A stretch of DNA of 37,509 nt from an uncultured Nitrospira sp. Lineage in GTDB: Bacteria; Nitrospirota; Nitrospiria; Nitrospirales; Nitrospiraceae. This document shows positions 15,885-23,245 of this stretch, piece by piece. The stretch lies in assembly GCA_902500745.1 (NCBI GenBank), contig CABVRS010000015.1:1-37509 (forward strand), in the 5' to 3' direction. Both the position numbers and the translations under genes were made by a program. Numbering within the stretch: position 1 is the first letter of the stretch; each line of letters opens with the position of its first letter. Under the pieces are notes generated by a model that made no database searches, was not told the origin of the DNA, and saw nothing but the letters and a program-made list of their open reading frames with translations.

Positions 15885-18497
15885 ATGTCCAGATTCTCTA
15901 GGGTTGTAGCCCTTATCCTCCAATCTCATCTCCGACAGTGGCCGTTACGAACATTGCTGACCATAGTGGGAGTGTCTTTGGGAGTGTCGGCTTCTGTCGC
16001 TGTACGAACCGCAAATGTCGATGTGTTGCGTTCATTTGAACAGGCTGTCCTCAGCGTTGCAGGGCCTACTACATTGGAAGTGTCAGGGGATGAGACGGGA
16101 CTTGATGAGCAACTGGTTGGATCGATACGGGCGGTGTCTGGTGTGACGTCTGTTTCTCCGGTAATTTTTCAGACGGCAGTGCGGATGAATAGAAACCAAC
16201 CGAGCCAGGCTATTCAAGTGATCGGGTTGGACCTTCTGGAAGAATTCCATACACGGGGTTTTCAGATGGACCAACCGGCGTCGGAAAAACAGTTAATGAA
16301 TATGATCGATCCACAGGCCGTGTATGTAGGAGATGCACTGGCGAGAGAGTGGAAGGTTTCGGTCGGCGACCACATCGATCTTCTGATTGGGACCGGGCAG
16401 CTCCGCTCTCAAGTTGTCGGGATCCTGCGTGGACCACCTGATCGCCGTTCATCATGGGAACGCATGGCGGTCATGGACATCGCAGCCGCACAGATTGCGT
16501 TTGGTATGGTCGGGAAGGTCGATCGATTCGATCTCGTTACCGATACTAACGTACCTATTGAAGAAGTCGGAGCGAGGGTGCGAGCAGTTCTCCCTCCTCA
16601 TGTGACCACCGAGCGGCCTGCCAATCGGACCAGCCAAGTTGAACAGATGCTACGCGCGTTTCGACTGAATTTAACGGTGCTGAGCTGGGTTGGGTTGTTG
16701 GTGGGCATGTTTCTCATCTACAACACGATGGCATTTTCCGTCGCCCAGCGGAGACGGGAAATTGGAATCTATCGGGCGATTGGGATGACGCAGTCACGGG
16801 TCGCCGCGCTGTTCCTCATGGAAGCCGGACTGTATGGGTTTTTCGGCGGAATTCTCGGCAGCGCAGCCGGAATGGCATTGGCGCAAGAGCTGATTACACT
16901 CCTGGGCCGAACGATTTCAGATCTCTTTGTTTCGGTTGGAACCGGCGGGAGTGGCCTCCTCTGGACAGATCAGTTTTGGAAGATTGTGATCGAAGGAATC
17001 GTGATTGGATGCGTGGTGTCCATGATCGGTGCCATCGGTCCCAGCTTGGACGCAAGCCGTACGACAACCGTGCGAGCCCTCGCTCCCGGTGACTATGAAG
17101 CAAGCCAGCAAGTGCGGGTCGGAGGGCTTGCGGTTGGAGGCGTGGTGTTGCTCGTGGTCGCTGGACTGCTGAGTTGGCCTGGGCCTATCGATGGCGTTCC
17201 CATCTTGGGATATGCGGCAACATTATGTTTGTTGGCAGGATTGGCCTGTTTGGCTCCGATATGTGTAACCGGATGGCGGCAACGACGATATGTGGGGCGA
17301 GAATTCAGTGCGGGTGGAGTGATGAGAGGGATTGCGGTGGAACATGCCGCTCGCAATCCCGGCCGCAACGGAGTCACCGTCTCAGCTTTTATGGTAGGAC
17401 TTGCGATCATGATCGGCGTCTTGGTCATGGTGCGGAGCTTTCGCCATACCGTGGAACTGTGGGTTACTGATACGGTCCTGGCTGATGTGGTGGTGGCTCC
17501 TTCACTATGGCTGCGCGGAACGGAAATTGGAACCGTGGGACGAAGCCTGCCTTCCGAATGGATGAGTATCCTGGCATCCGTTCCGGGTGTGGCCGCCGTT
17601 GACAGTTACCGTGATGTGCGTATTGACGTGAAAGGGCAACGTGTGGCTGTCGTCTCGAGGGATTTGCGGTTGCATGCACAATGGAGCCGTTATCTCGTGC
17701 GCAGCGGTGATTCGTCAGAACAGCTCAATCGAGCCGCTGACATCGGCGGGCTCCTCGTATCAGAGGTGTTGGCGAACCGGCTGGAGGTGCATGAAGGCTC
17801 GATGCTCGAAGTCGCAACACCCAGTGGACCGCGGCAATTTCCAATCGTGGCCGTGTTTTATGACTATTCGACCGACGGAGGCAAGCTGCTCATGGATCGG
17901 GCGCTCTATCAGTCGCTCTGGCATGATGATCTCGTGACGGTGTTCCCGGTGTATTTGCGGGATGGAACACATCTGGGTCGCGTCAGAGAACAGATGACAG
18001 AACTATTGAGCGCTTCCGGTAATGGTGGTCTGCCTCCGCTCATCATCAGCAATGTTGAATTACGAAAGGAGATTCTTGACATCTTCGATCGTACCTTTCT
18101 CCTCACGTACGTGTTGGAGGCCATCGCCGTTGTGATTGCCATGCTTGGGATCGTGAATACCTTGATTACGTCCGTCCTCGAACGGCGTCGGGAGTTTGCG
18201 ACTTTACGCGCGATTGGCGGTAGCGCTACACAAATACGCCAACTCGTGTTGTGGGAGGCGGCTTACCTGGGTACGGTCGGAATTGTGTTAGGACTCATCG
18301 GAGGTGGCTTGCTCTCGCTCTTATTGATTAAGGTCATCAATCGACAATCATTTGGCTGGACGATCCAGATGATTGTTCCCATCGGATCGCTGATCCAGGC
18401 GGTCTTGTTGGCAGGAGTGGCCACGTTCTTGGCAGGGTATTTTCCTGCCAGATGGGCTGCTCGACAACCGATTGTGGAGGGATTGAGGGAAGAGTGA
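15885..18497 (+). CDS. ABC transporter permease with two FtsX domains
   Basis: Large inner-membrane permease (870 aa) of the YbbP/LolC type. It has TM1 at about 24-42, a first extracytoplasmic domain (about 45-260), and then three segments with QRRREIGIYRAIGM between them. A central pair of segments (about 405-460) is followed by another segment (about 500-518), a second extracytoplasmic domain (about 525-735) and three final segments with ERRREFATLRAIGG. The duplicated FtsX arrangement is typical. It contains no ATPase; the gene at 13826 probably supplies it. The ATG at 15885 has no recognisable ribosome binding site. Substrate unknown; export of a lipophilic compound or lipoprotein is possible. 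Confidence 0.88.
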   Translation: MSRFSRVVALILQSHLRQWPLRTLLTIVGVSLGVSASVAVRTANVDVLRSFEQAVLSVAGPTTLEVSGDETGLDEQLVGSIRAVSGVTSVSPVIFQTAVRMNRNQPSQAIQVIGLDLLEEFHTRGFQMDQPASEKQLMNMIDPQAVYVGDALAREWKVSVGDHIDLLIGTGQLRSQVVGILRGPPDRRSSWERMAVMDIAAAQIAFGMVGKVDRFDLVTDTNVPIEEVGARVRAVLPPHVTTERPANRTSQVEQMLRAFRLNLTVLSWVGLLVGMFLIYNTMAFSVAQRRREIGIYRAIGMTQSRVAALFLMEAGLYGFFGGILGSAAGMALAQELITLLGRTISDLFVSVGTGGSGLLWTDQFWKIVIEGIVIGCVVSMIGAIGPSLDASRTTTVRALAPGDYEASQQVRVGGLAVGGVVLLVVAGLLSWPGPIDGVPILGYAATLCLLAGLACLAPICVTGWRQRRYVGREFSAGGVMRGIAVEHAARNPGRNGVTVSAFMVGLAIMIGVLVMVRSFRHTVELWVTDTVLADVVVAPSLWLRGTEIGTVGRSLPSEWMSILASVPGVAAVDSYRDVRIDVKGQRVAVVSRDLRLHAQWSRYLVRSGDSSEQLNRAADIGGLLVSEVLANRLEVHEGSMLEVATPSGPRQFPIVAVFYDYSTDGGKLLMDRALYQSLWHDDLVTVFPVYLRDGTHLGRVREQMTELLSASGNGGLPPLIISNVELRKEILDIFDRTFLLTYVLEAIAVVIAMLGIVNTLITSVLERRREFATLRAIGGSATQIRQLVLWEAAYLGTVGIVLGLIGGGLLSLLLIKVINRQSFGWTIQMIVPIGSLIQAVLLAGVATFLAGYFPARWAARQPIVEGLREE

Positions 18498-18532
18498 GGA
18501 TATATCGCGCTGCACCAGTACGCGAAGACGCA

Positions 18533-18892
18533 TCAAGTGTTGGAGCCTGGCCCATACTGCTCCAGCAAGCAACGAAGATCTTCAGGAATAGGCATGGAAC
18601 GAAACGGTGGTACGCGAGCACCACCGGTATTGCCCAGCGGCACCCATATTTTCGAGAATAGAAGCGCTCCAATGATACGTGGAATTTGACCGAAAACTTC
18701 GACAAAGTCACGACGTTCCCATCCGACTTTCAGCATCCACCAATGAGATTGTGCATGAGCAATGGGAAACGATTGCCCTAGGATGTGTGCGCGTTCAAGA
18801 TGGGAAAATGCCCGTTCCATGTCACCAGCCCGGTACTGTGCGGCCGCCATCATCATTTCGTCGTCGTGCGTTTGTTGGAGTTTGGGGTGCAT
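18533..18892 (-). CDS. DUF3703 family protein
   Basis: Recognised as DUF3703 from MHPKLQQTHDDEMMMAA, GDMERAFSHLERAHILGQ, then HSHWWMLKVGWERRD and the block SKIWVPLGNTGGARV, ending MPIPEDLRCLL. It is a soluble helical protein of about 119 residues, somewhat TPR-like in its N-terminal half; function unknown. ATG 18892 is preferred over ATG 18898 because GAGGG lies about six bases before the former but directly against the latter. It is convergent with the permease and lies 134 bases downstream of the tRNA gene on the same strand. Confidence 0.85.
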   Translation of the reverse strand: MHPKLQQTHDDEMMMAAAQYRAGDMERAFSHLERAHILGQSFPIAHAQSHWWMLKVGWERRDFVEVFGQIPRIIGALLFSKIWVPLGNTGGARVPPFRSMPIPEDLRCLLEQYGPGSNT

Positions 18893-19026
18893 GCTCATCC
18901 CTCATTGGACATACCGGTTACTGTATGTAATCAATGAATCAGAAGCCAGTGTGTTGAGGAAATGACTGCAGAATAGTCTAGAGTGAGTAGCCTGGCAGAA
19001 AGCTGCCTGCACGAGCGACCTTGGTT

Positions 19027-19102
19027 TGGTGGCGGTGGGCCGGATTGAACGGCCGACCCGCGGCTTATGAGTCCGCTGCTCTGCCAACTGAGCTACACCG
19101 CC
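19027..19102 (-). tRNA. tRNA-Met (anticodon CAT), elongator type
   Basis: A complete cloverleaf is readable on the minus strand. Acceptor GGCGGTG (19102-19096) pairs with CACCGCC. The D arm is GCTCAGTTGGCAGAGC and the anticodon stem GCGGA/GCCGC carries the loop CTCATAA. The T arm is GGCCG-TTCAATC-CGGCC, followed by discriminator A and an encoded CCA (19029-19027). A G1-C72 pair and no GGG/CCC anticodon stem argue against initiator tRNA. A CAT anticodon could also be tRNA-Ile2 if the C is modified to lysidine; that cannot be excluded by eye. Confidence 0.95.
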
Positions 19103-19124
19103 ACTAGAAGGTAAAAGGAATTTG

Positions 19125-19154
19125 ATAATAGCCGAAGACGCTGAGCGATGTCTA
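19125..19154 (-). promoter_or_regulatory. Promoter of the tRNA-Met gene
   Basis: TAGACA (19154-19149), an 18-base spacer and TATTAT (19130-19125) on the minus strand, each matching five of six consensus bases. The start would be near 19118, giving a 16-base 5' leader before the mature tRNA. Confidence 0.55.
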
Positions 19155-19215
19155 CCGAATGGATATGGCAACAATGGGGAACGTATGGACGAAGGCACTC
19201 GAAACCCGTTATGGT

Positions 19216-19239
19216 CCTCTCGTTGGTCATTGAGAGGGG
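19216..19239 (+). promoter_or_regulatory. Hairpin covering the SDR ribosome binding site
   Basis: CCTCTC (19216-19221) can pair with GAGAGG (19232-19237), the core of the ribosome binding site just before the GTG at 19243. If formed, this stem would hide the site and lower translation of the downstream oxidoreductase. Confidence 0.35.
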
Positions 19240-19242
19240 TAT

Positions 19243-20106
19243 GTGACGAGTGAACGCAATCAGGCGGTGGTCATCACCGGTGCCTCTACAGGAATTGGAG
19301 CGACCTGCGCACTGCATCTTGATCGATTGGGTTTCAGAGTGTTTGCAGGAGTGCGGAAGCCGGAAGACGGGCTGTCTCTTCAAAAAAACAGCTCAGATCG
19401 TCTCGTGCCCATTGCACTCGATGTCACGGATGATTCGGCGATACGAAAAGCTCATCTCTTAGTTTCAGAACTGACCAGGACAGATGGATTATATGGACTA
19501 ATCAATAATGCCGGGATTGCAGTAGTCGGTCCCCTGGAAGTTGTGCCTATTGCCGATCTCAGACGGCAGCTTGACGTCAATGTGATTGGACAGGTCGCTG
19601 TCACGCAGATCTTTCTTCCCTTGTTACGACAAGGACGAGGCCGCATCATCAATATGGGTTCTATTGCCGGTCTCTCGACCATGCCGCTCATGGGGCCCTA
19701 TTCTGCATCAAAATATGCGCTGGAAGCGATCACGGATGCGCTCCGCTTGGAAGTCCAACAATGGGGGATCCACGTGTCGATCATCGAGCCGGGTGCGATT
19801 GCGACTCCCATCTGGAACAAATCAACGGTTGACGCCGCCGAACGCGAGGCGGCAATAGGGGATGACCTACGAACGTTATATAAACCGATTGTCGTGGCCG
19901 TGAGGAAAATTGTGGAAGAAGCGTCGAAGCGAGCCGTCTCCTCCGAGACTGTTGCAATGGCGGTAGAAGCTGCATTGACCGCGCCGATCCCAAAGACTCG
20001 ATATCTGGTTGGAAATGATGCCAAGCTCCGCGCGCTCATGGCAAGACTGCTTCCCGATCGCACGTCAGATAAACTCTTGCGCTGGATTCTTAAACTGCCG
20101 CGTTGA
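19243..20106 (+). CDS. Short-chain dehydrogenase/reductase
   Basis: A 287-residue classical SDR oxidoreductase. The Rossmann motif TGASTGIG is at 12-19, NNAG at 88-91, the catalytic Ser140 in NMGSIAG, and Tyr153 and Lys157 in PYSASK. After the active site, SIIEPGAIATPIWNK and a helical C-terminus resemble the retinol/17-beta-hydroxysteroid dehydrogenase-like SDRs, which act on lipophilic alcohols. An Arg after the first strand (GVRKPE) favours NADP(H). The start is GTG 19243 with GAGAGGGG upstream. Its substrate cannot be read from sequence. It stands alone, with convergent and divergent neighbours. Confidence 0.9.
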   Translation: MTSERNQAVVITGASTGIGATCALHLDRLGFRVFAGVRKPEDGLSLQKNSSDRLVPIALDVTDDSAIRKAHLLVSELTRTDGLYGLINNAGIAVVGPLEVVPIADLRRQLDVNVIGQVAVTQIFLPLLRQGRGRIINMGSIAGLSTMPLMGPYSASKYALEAITDALRLEVQQWGIHVSIIEPGAIATPIWNKSTVDAAEREAAIGDDLRTLYKPIVVAVRKIVEEASKRAVSSETVAMAVEAALTAPIPKTRYLVGNDAKLRALMARLLPDRTSDKLLRWILKLPR

Positions 20107-20165
20107 GTGGAATAGCAACCGGTGGAGGTGGAACACACACATGCCGGACTGAACCGCGTCAGTGG

Positions 20166-20609
20166 TCAGCCGACAAGGTCAGGATTCAGGCGAGTCAACG
20201 GTCTGACAGAGAGGGCCTTGATCTCGTTGTAGACGATCTTGCGGCCTACCTGTCGCAGGCGACTAAACACACCCTCGACGATCACCTGATCGCCTTCATG
20301 AACCTCTACCTGGCCGAGACTCACGACTTTCAGAGTGCCCGCTTGGTCTTGGAGTAAAAACCCATAGGCAGGCTGTCCTTGACGATTCGTTGCCAGCTGA
20401 ACATTCATTACTTTTCCGGTCACGATGATGTCCAAGTGATCGTACTGCTCTGGATGCGCTAAGAGCTCAGCGATTTCGACGAGGCCACCTGCGGACGCCG
20501 GCATGGGTATGCCGAAGGCAATGGCGAGGGCCAGGATGATCGGTAGCAGCCGGACAAAGACTCCGGCTTCGAACATGGACCCAAAGAGAGTGCGGGGTGT
20601 CATCTTCAT
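20166..20609 (-). CDS. Exported OB-fold protein of unknown function
   Basis: The protein has an N-terminal hydrophobic segment (LLPIILALAIAFGIPM) ending in a signal peptidase-like ASA-GG. A mature domain of about 107 residues follows, with the pattern of a small OB-fold (tRNA_anti-like/DUF4131-like): DHLDIIVTGKVMNVQL, GFLLQDQAGTLKVVS, and EGDQVIVEGVFSRL. It probably acts in the periplasm; no ligand is known. ATG 20609 is chosen because a consensus promoter ends about eight bases upstream, which would make the transcript nearly leaderless. An upstream TTG at 20618 would lie inside the -10 box. Confidence 0.7.
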   Translation of the reverse strand: MKMTPRTLFGSMFEAGVFVRLLPIILALAIAFGIPMPASAGGLVEIAELLAHPEQYDHLDIIVTGKVMNVQLATNRQGQPAYGFLLQDQAGTLKVVSLGQVEVHEGDQVIVEGVFSRLRQVGRKIVYNEIKALSVRPLTRLNPDLVG

Positions 20610-20617
20610 TGGAGACA

Positions 20618-20645
20618 ATTATACCGAATGGCGTCGGATTGGCAA
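20618..20645 (-). promoter_or_regulatory. Near-consensus promoter with almost no leader
   Basis: Minus-strand TTGCCA (20645-20640), a 16-base spacer and a perfect TATAAT (20623-20618). Transcription should begin at about 20611, two bases before the ATG at 20609, with no room for a ribosome binding site. Confidence 0.6.
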
Positions 20646-20654
20646 TACGGAACA

Positions 20655-21842
20655 TTACCACTTGTCTGAGGATCGTCCGCTGACGTCTTCTCCGATGAAG
20701 TTATGCAGGATTTGGCGCTGCAAGTCCGTCAGTTCGCCGTGCCCAGCGTCTCGCTCTCGTAAGGCTGGTTGAGACTCTTTGGAGACCGGGCTTGATCGGG
20801 CCAGTAAGATTTCGTCCAATGCTTCAGGACTGGTATCGACTTCCTTTTGTATTGCGACCAACCGCTGAAGTCCGAACAGCGTCCTGGTGATTTCAGTATG
20901 CATCGCATTGGAACTGGCGCCATAGACAAGCGAGTTCCAAAACTTCGTTTCGATTGCTTCCGATAAACCAAGGACTGCATACGCCGTGAGTTTTTCGAGT
21001 AACGCAGACTCAGTCCCTTCGAGTCCGTCGTAGGTAGGAATTAATCGTTCAATGGGACGCTGGGAAAGCACGTGCAAGGTCGCTTTCCACAGATCCGGAG
21101 AAGGAACGAGCTTCTCCTTTGTGTGCGATTCCGCACCGGAACATTTAGCCTGGATTGCCAGGAGATACTGAGATAAAAATTTGACTTTGCGGGCCGCGAG
21201 GGTGCCAGCTGGGATTCCCCAGATGTGGCCGATCTCATGGTCCTGTAAGGTGGTCTGATCAGACGTCTGCCGTTCACGCTCCGCAAGCGCGAGACGCTTT
21301 TTGAACCGCTCCGCAAACCGAAGCTGCGTTTGCATTTCGACGACGAGACGATGATTCTGATACTTGTCGGGACCGATCTCGTTCTTGTTCCAGGCTTCTT
21401 CCAACAGGCGCAGTGTGGTTGATGGCACGGCGGAACGAGCTTGCGTTTTGAACTCGTGGATGGTCGTGGAGGAAATTCCTCGATCGACCAGAAGCGCCGC
21501 TGCACGAATGGCTAATGCGTCCGCCGTTCTCGCAAGATTGGCAAGGGCAACACATTGCAGCCACGTTCTCTCTCGGCGAAGTCGAACTCGTCGCCGATAC
21601 TCATCTCGGCGCTCAATCATGGCGGTAATGGATTCTTGCGTCATGGTGGTGACGGGCTTCTTCCCAGACACGCAACGGGGATCAGGGCGATCTGCGACCA
21701 TGAAAAGAATTTCGTCATGTGTCACATCAAGGTGTTGCAGCAAGAGCAGTCGAAGCAAAATGCGACCTTGGATCGGTAATCCGGCAATGGTCTCTTCGAC
21801 TATTTCCGCGGTCAGCGGCGATGAAGTGAGGGTTGTGGTCAT
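20655..21842 (-). CDS. Hypothetical protein, unrecognised
   Basis: A 395-residue soluble protein with no signal peptide, membrane segment or Cys cluster. I do not recognise a family. It is mostly helical and rich in Arg, Glu, Gln and Leu, with a basic segment at about 70-95 (RRDEYRRRVRLRRERTW) and a C-terminal conserved-looking block that includes LTDLQRQILHNFIGEDV. Residues 190-205 contain a His-Glu pair (QDHEIGHIW) that is not a standard HExxH protease motif. The ATG at 21842 has no clear ribosome binding site. It lies 48 bases downstream of the small gene at 21891-22106 on the same strand, so the two may be cotranscribed. The length and even codon use suggest a real gene. Confidence 0.65.
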   Translation of the reverse strand: MTTTLTSSPLTAEIVEETIAGLPIQGRILLRLLLLQHLDVTHDEILFMVADRPDPRCVSGKKPVTTMTQESITAMIERRDEYRRRVRLRRERTWLQCVALANLARTADALAIRAAALLVDRGISSTTIHEFKTQARSAVPSTTLRLLEEAWNKNEIGPDKYQNHRLVVEMQTQLRFAERFKKRLALAERERQTSDQTTLQDHEIGHIWGIPAGTLAARKVKFLSQYLLAIQAKCSGAESHTKEKLVPSPDLWKATLHVLSQRPIERLIPTYDGLEGTESALLEKLTAYAVLGLSEAIETKFWNSLVYGASSNAMHTEITRTLFGLQRLVAIQKEVDTSPEALDEILLARSSPVSKESQPALRERDAGHGELTDLQRQILHNFIGEDVSGRSSDKW

Positions 21843-21890
21843 AGCGCGTCAGTTAATCATTTGATGGCTTGAAGCCGGAATAAAGCCACC

Positions 21891-22106
21891 CTAGGCCGTA
21901 CCTGACCGCTGCTGTTGTTCGAGCTGGAGTGCCACATATTCTCGAATATCCTGAATGGTTCCTGTGATGAACATCTCGCGGGGAATTTCTACCCGCACGA
22001 GCCTCGAGGAGTCGATCCCTCGATCCTGGGCATACTGTTCATCAACGTAAAGGCTTACTGAACCGTCTGGAAAACGGAGTGCAAAAAGAGCTGTCGTATC
22101 AGCCAT
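21891..22106 (-). CDS. Small hypothetical protein
   Basis: A 71-residue soluble protein of unknown family. It opens with a predicted beta-rich half (ALFALRFPDGSVSLYVDEQY), then VRVEIPREMFITGTIQDIRE and a Gln-rich helical end. No cysteines. The ATG at 22106 lacks a ribosome binding site. Upstream on the minus strand there is a TTGACA (22169-22164), followed by GCCTC-AC-GAGGC (22163-22152), a small inverted repeat that could be an operator. The -10 region is not convincing. It may be coexpressed with the 395-residue unknown downstream. Confidence 0.6.
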   Translation of the reverse strand: MADTTALFALRFPDGSVSLYVDEQYAQDRGIDSSRLVRVEIPREMFITGTIQDIREYVALQLEQQQRSGTA

Positions 22107-22277
22107 GACGAGTCAAGGGTGTCGAAATTGTATTCACTAGAGGTAACACAGGCCTCGTGAGGCTGTCAAAGCGGGACGTAGCCGAGATATCCAAGGGATA
22201 GGGCCTCGCAAACCATCTTGATCTGAAAAGAACGGAGGTCTCTGGATAGCGTAGGAATCTGTCTCGATCGACCATGC

Positions 22278-22322
22278 AAAAAAGGAGAACGGCTTTCGGT
22301 CACGTGACCGAAAGCCGTTCTC
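22278..22322 (-). terminator. Rho-independent terminator of the chlorite-dismutase-like gene
   Basis: A perfect 38-bp palindrome at 22285-22322 (half-site GAGAACGGCTTTCGGTCAC, centre CACGTG) is followed on the minus strand by one C and six Ts (22283-22278). It begins 57 bases after the stop codon at 22379. A second hairpin (CCAACCT 22328-22334 with AGGTTGG 22349-22355) lies between it and the gene. On the plus strand there is no T-run, so the signal is directional. Confidence 0.9.
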
Positions 22323-22378
22323 GAGTACCAACCTCTCACGGAAACAGAAGGTTGGGGACGACCTTCCTCAATACGTGT

Positions 22379-23101
22379 TTAGCCGCCTAATGTATCGAGG
22401 GTTTCCTTGAGGCTCTTGCGAATACAGGTGAAAATCGGCGTATCACGTAACGTATAGCGTGAGCCTTCGGTTTCGCGCAGCGCCATCACCAAGTCCAGAA
22501 AATCTTCCGGCTTGTCGCTTTCAAACGCCACCACCCATTCTTGATCGTCGAGTCCGAATGAGTAGGTCGTGTTCAATTTCACCGAAGGGAATCGATGGCC
22601 TACTTCAATATGCTCGTCCATCATGCCTTGCCGAGCCGCCTTGGTCAGCAAAAACCACTCCCGTGTCTTTAAAAATGGATACACGAAGATGTATTTGCTC
22701 TTCCCTGGGACGACGGTCAACCGTTTGCCTTCCTGGCCTGCATGCGAGTGATGATCGACGTATACGGATCGCTTGGTGATGGCCAGATACGAATAGGGGG
22801 TCGTGAGGTACTGCCCAAGGCCGGAGGCGAGGATCTTGCTGCTCATATCCTGAAACAGATCGAGGTCGTAGCTGATGCGCCAGAGCATGAAGTCGCAGTC
22901 GCCGCGAATCCCAATGGTCGAATAGGGGACGATCAACACTTGGCCGTTAAAATCTTCAACGGCTCGCAAGAATTCCTGTTTGCCCTGTGTGCGCACGTCC
23001 TCCGGGAGACGTCGCCAGGCCGGATCTACCTTATAAAACACAAAGTTCACGTATTGCCGCCGAGGCGCCTGCGCGGCAGGGGGTGTGTCAGGAGTCGACA
23101 T
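22379..23101 (-). CDS. Chlorite-dismutase-superfamily haem protein, probable coproheme decarboxylase (ChdC/HemQ-like)
   Basis: A 240-residue cytoplasmic protein of the dimeric alpha/beta-barrel Cld/HemQ superfamily. The proximal haem ligand is His164 in MMDEHIEVG. The distal Arg that true chlorite dismutases need for O2 formation should lie in the block before GLDD (Nitrospira defluvii VKRKLYHSTGLDD); here it reads VKLNTTYSFGLDD, with Leu176 at that place. The loop YPFLKTREWF keeps Tyr141 and Lys145, matching the catalytic Tyr region (YPMSK-like) of coproheme decarboxylases. So decarboxylation of coproheme III to haem b is more likely than chlorite detoxification. The ATG has an AAAGGAG site seven bases upstream. 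Name confidence is higher for the superfamily than for the reaction. Confidence 0.85.
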   Translation of the reverse strand: MSTPDTPPAAQAPRRQYVNFVFYKVDPAWRRLPEDVRTQGKQEFLRAVEDFNGQVLIVPYSTIGIRGDCDFMLWRISYDLDLFQDMSSKILASGLGQYLTTPYSYLAITKRSVYVDHHSHAGQEGKRLTVVPGKSKYIFVYPFLKTREWFLLTKAARQGMMDEHIEVGHRFPSVKLNTTYSFGLDDQEWVVAFESDKPEDFLDLVMALRETEGSRYTLRDTPIFTCIRKSLKETLDTLGG

Positions 23102-23151
23102 TCAAAGCTCCTTTAGTAGATGGAAAATAAACGCTTCTTCTTTTTTTATTT

Positions 23152-23181
23152 CGTTTAGCATTTCCCCTTCCGTCTTGTCAA
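23152..23181 (-). promoter_or_regulatory. Promoter for the Cld/ChdC-like gene
   Basis: Minus-strand TTGACA (23181-23176), an 18-base spacer and TAAACG (23157-23152) preceded by TGC. An A-rich leader with AAAGGAG follows before the ATG at 23101. Confidence 0.4.
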
Positions 23182-23208
23182 CCGGAAGGCGAGGCTGGGA
23201 CGTGTTCA

Positions 23209-23238
23209 TTGACAGTGGAATGGTGGTTCTGTTAGTCG
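23209..23238 (+). promoter_or_regulatory. Promoter for the exported protein gene, nearly leaderless
   Basis: TTGACA (23209-23214), an 18-base spacer and TAGTCG (23233-23238) preceded by TGT. The expected start, about 23245, is next to the ATG at 23246. No ribosome binding site is visible. Confidence 0.35.
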
Positions 23239-23245
23239 CAATCGT

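Noticed and set aside
18990-19012. Terminator after the tRNA gene
   Set aside because: A five-pair stem (GGCAG/CTGCC) is present but no T-run follows, so it is not called.
22379-23101. Calling this gene a chlorite dismutase
   Set aside because: The distal Arg needed for chlorite decomposition is replaced by Leu; only the superfamily is supported.
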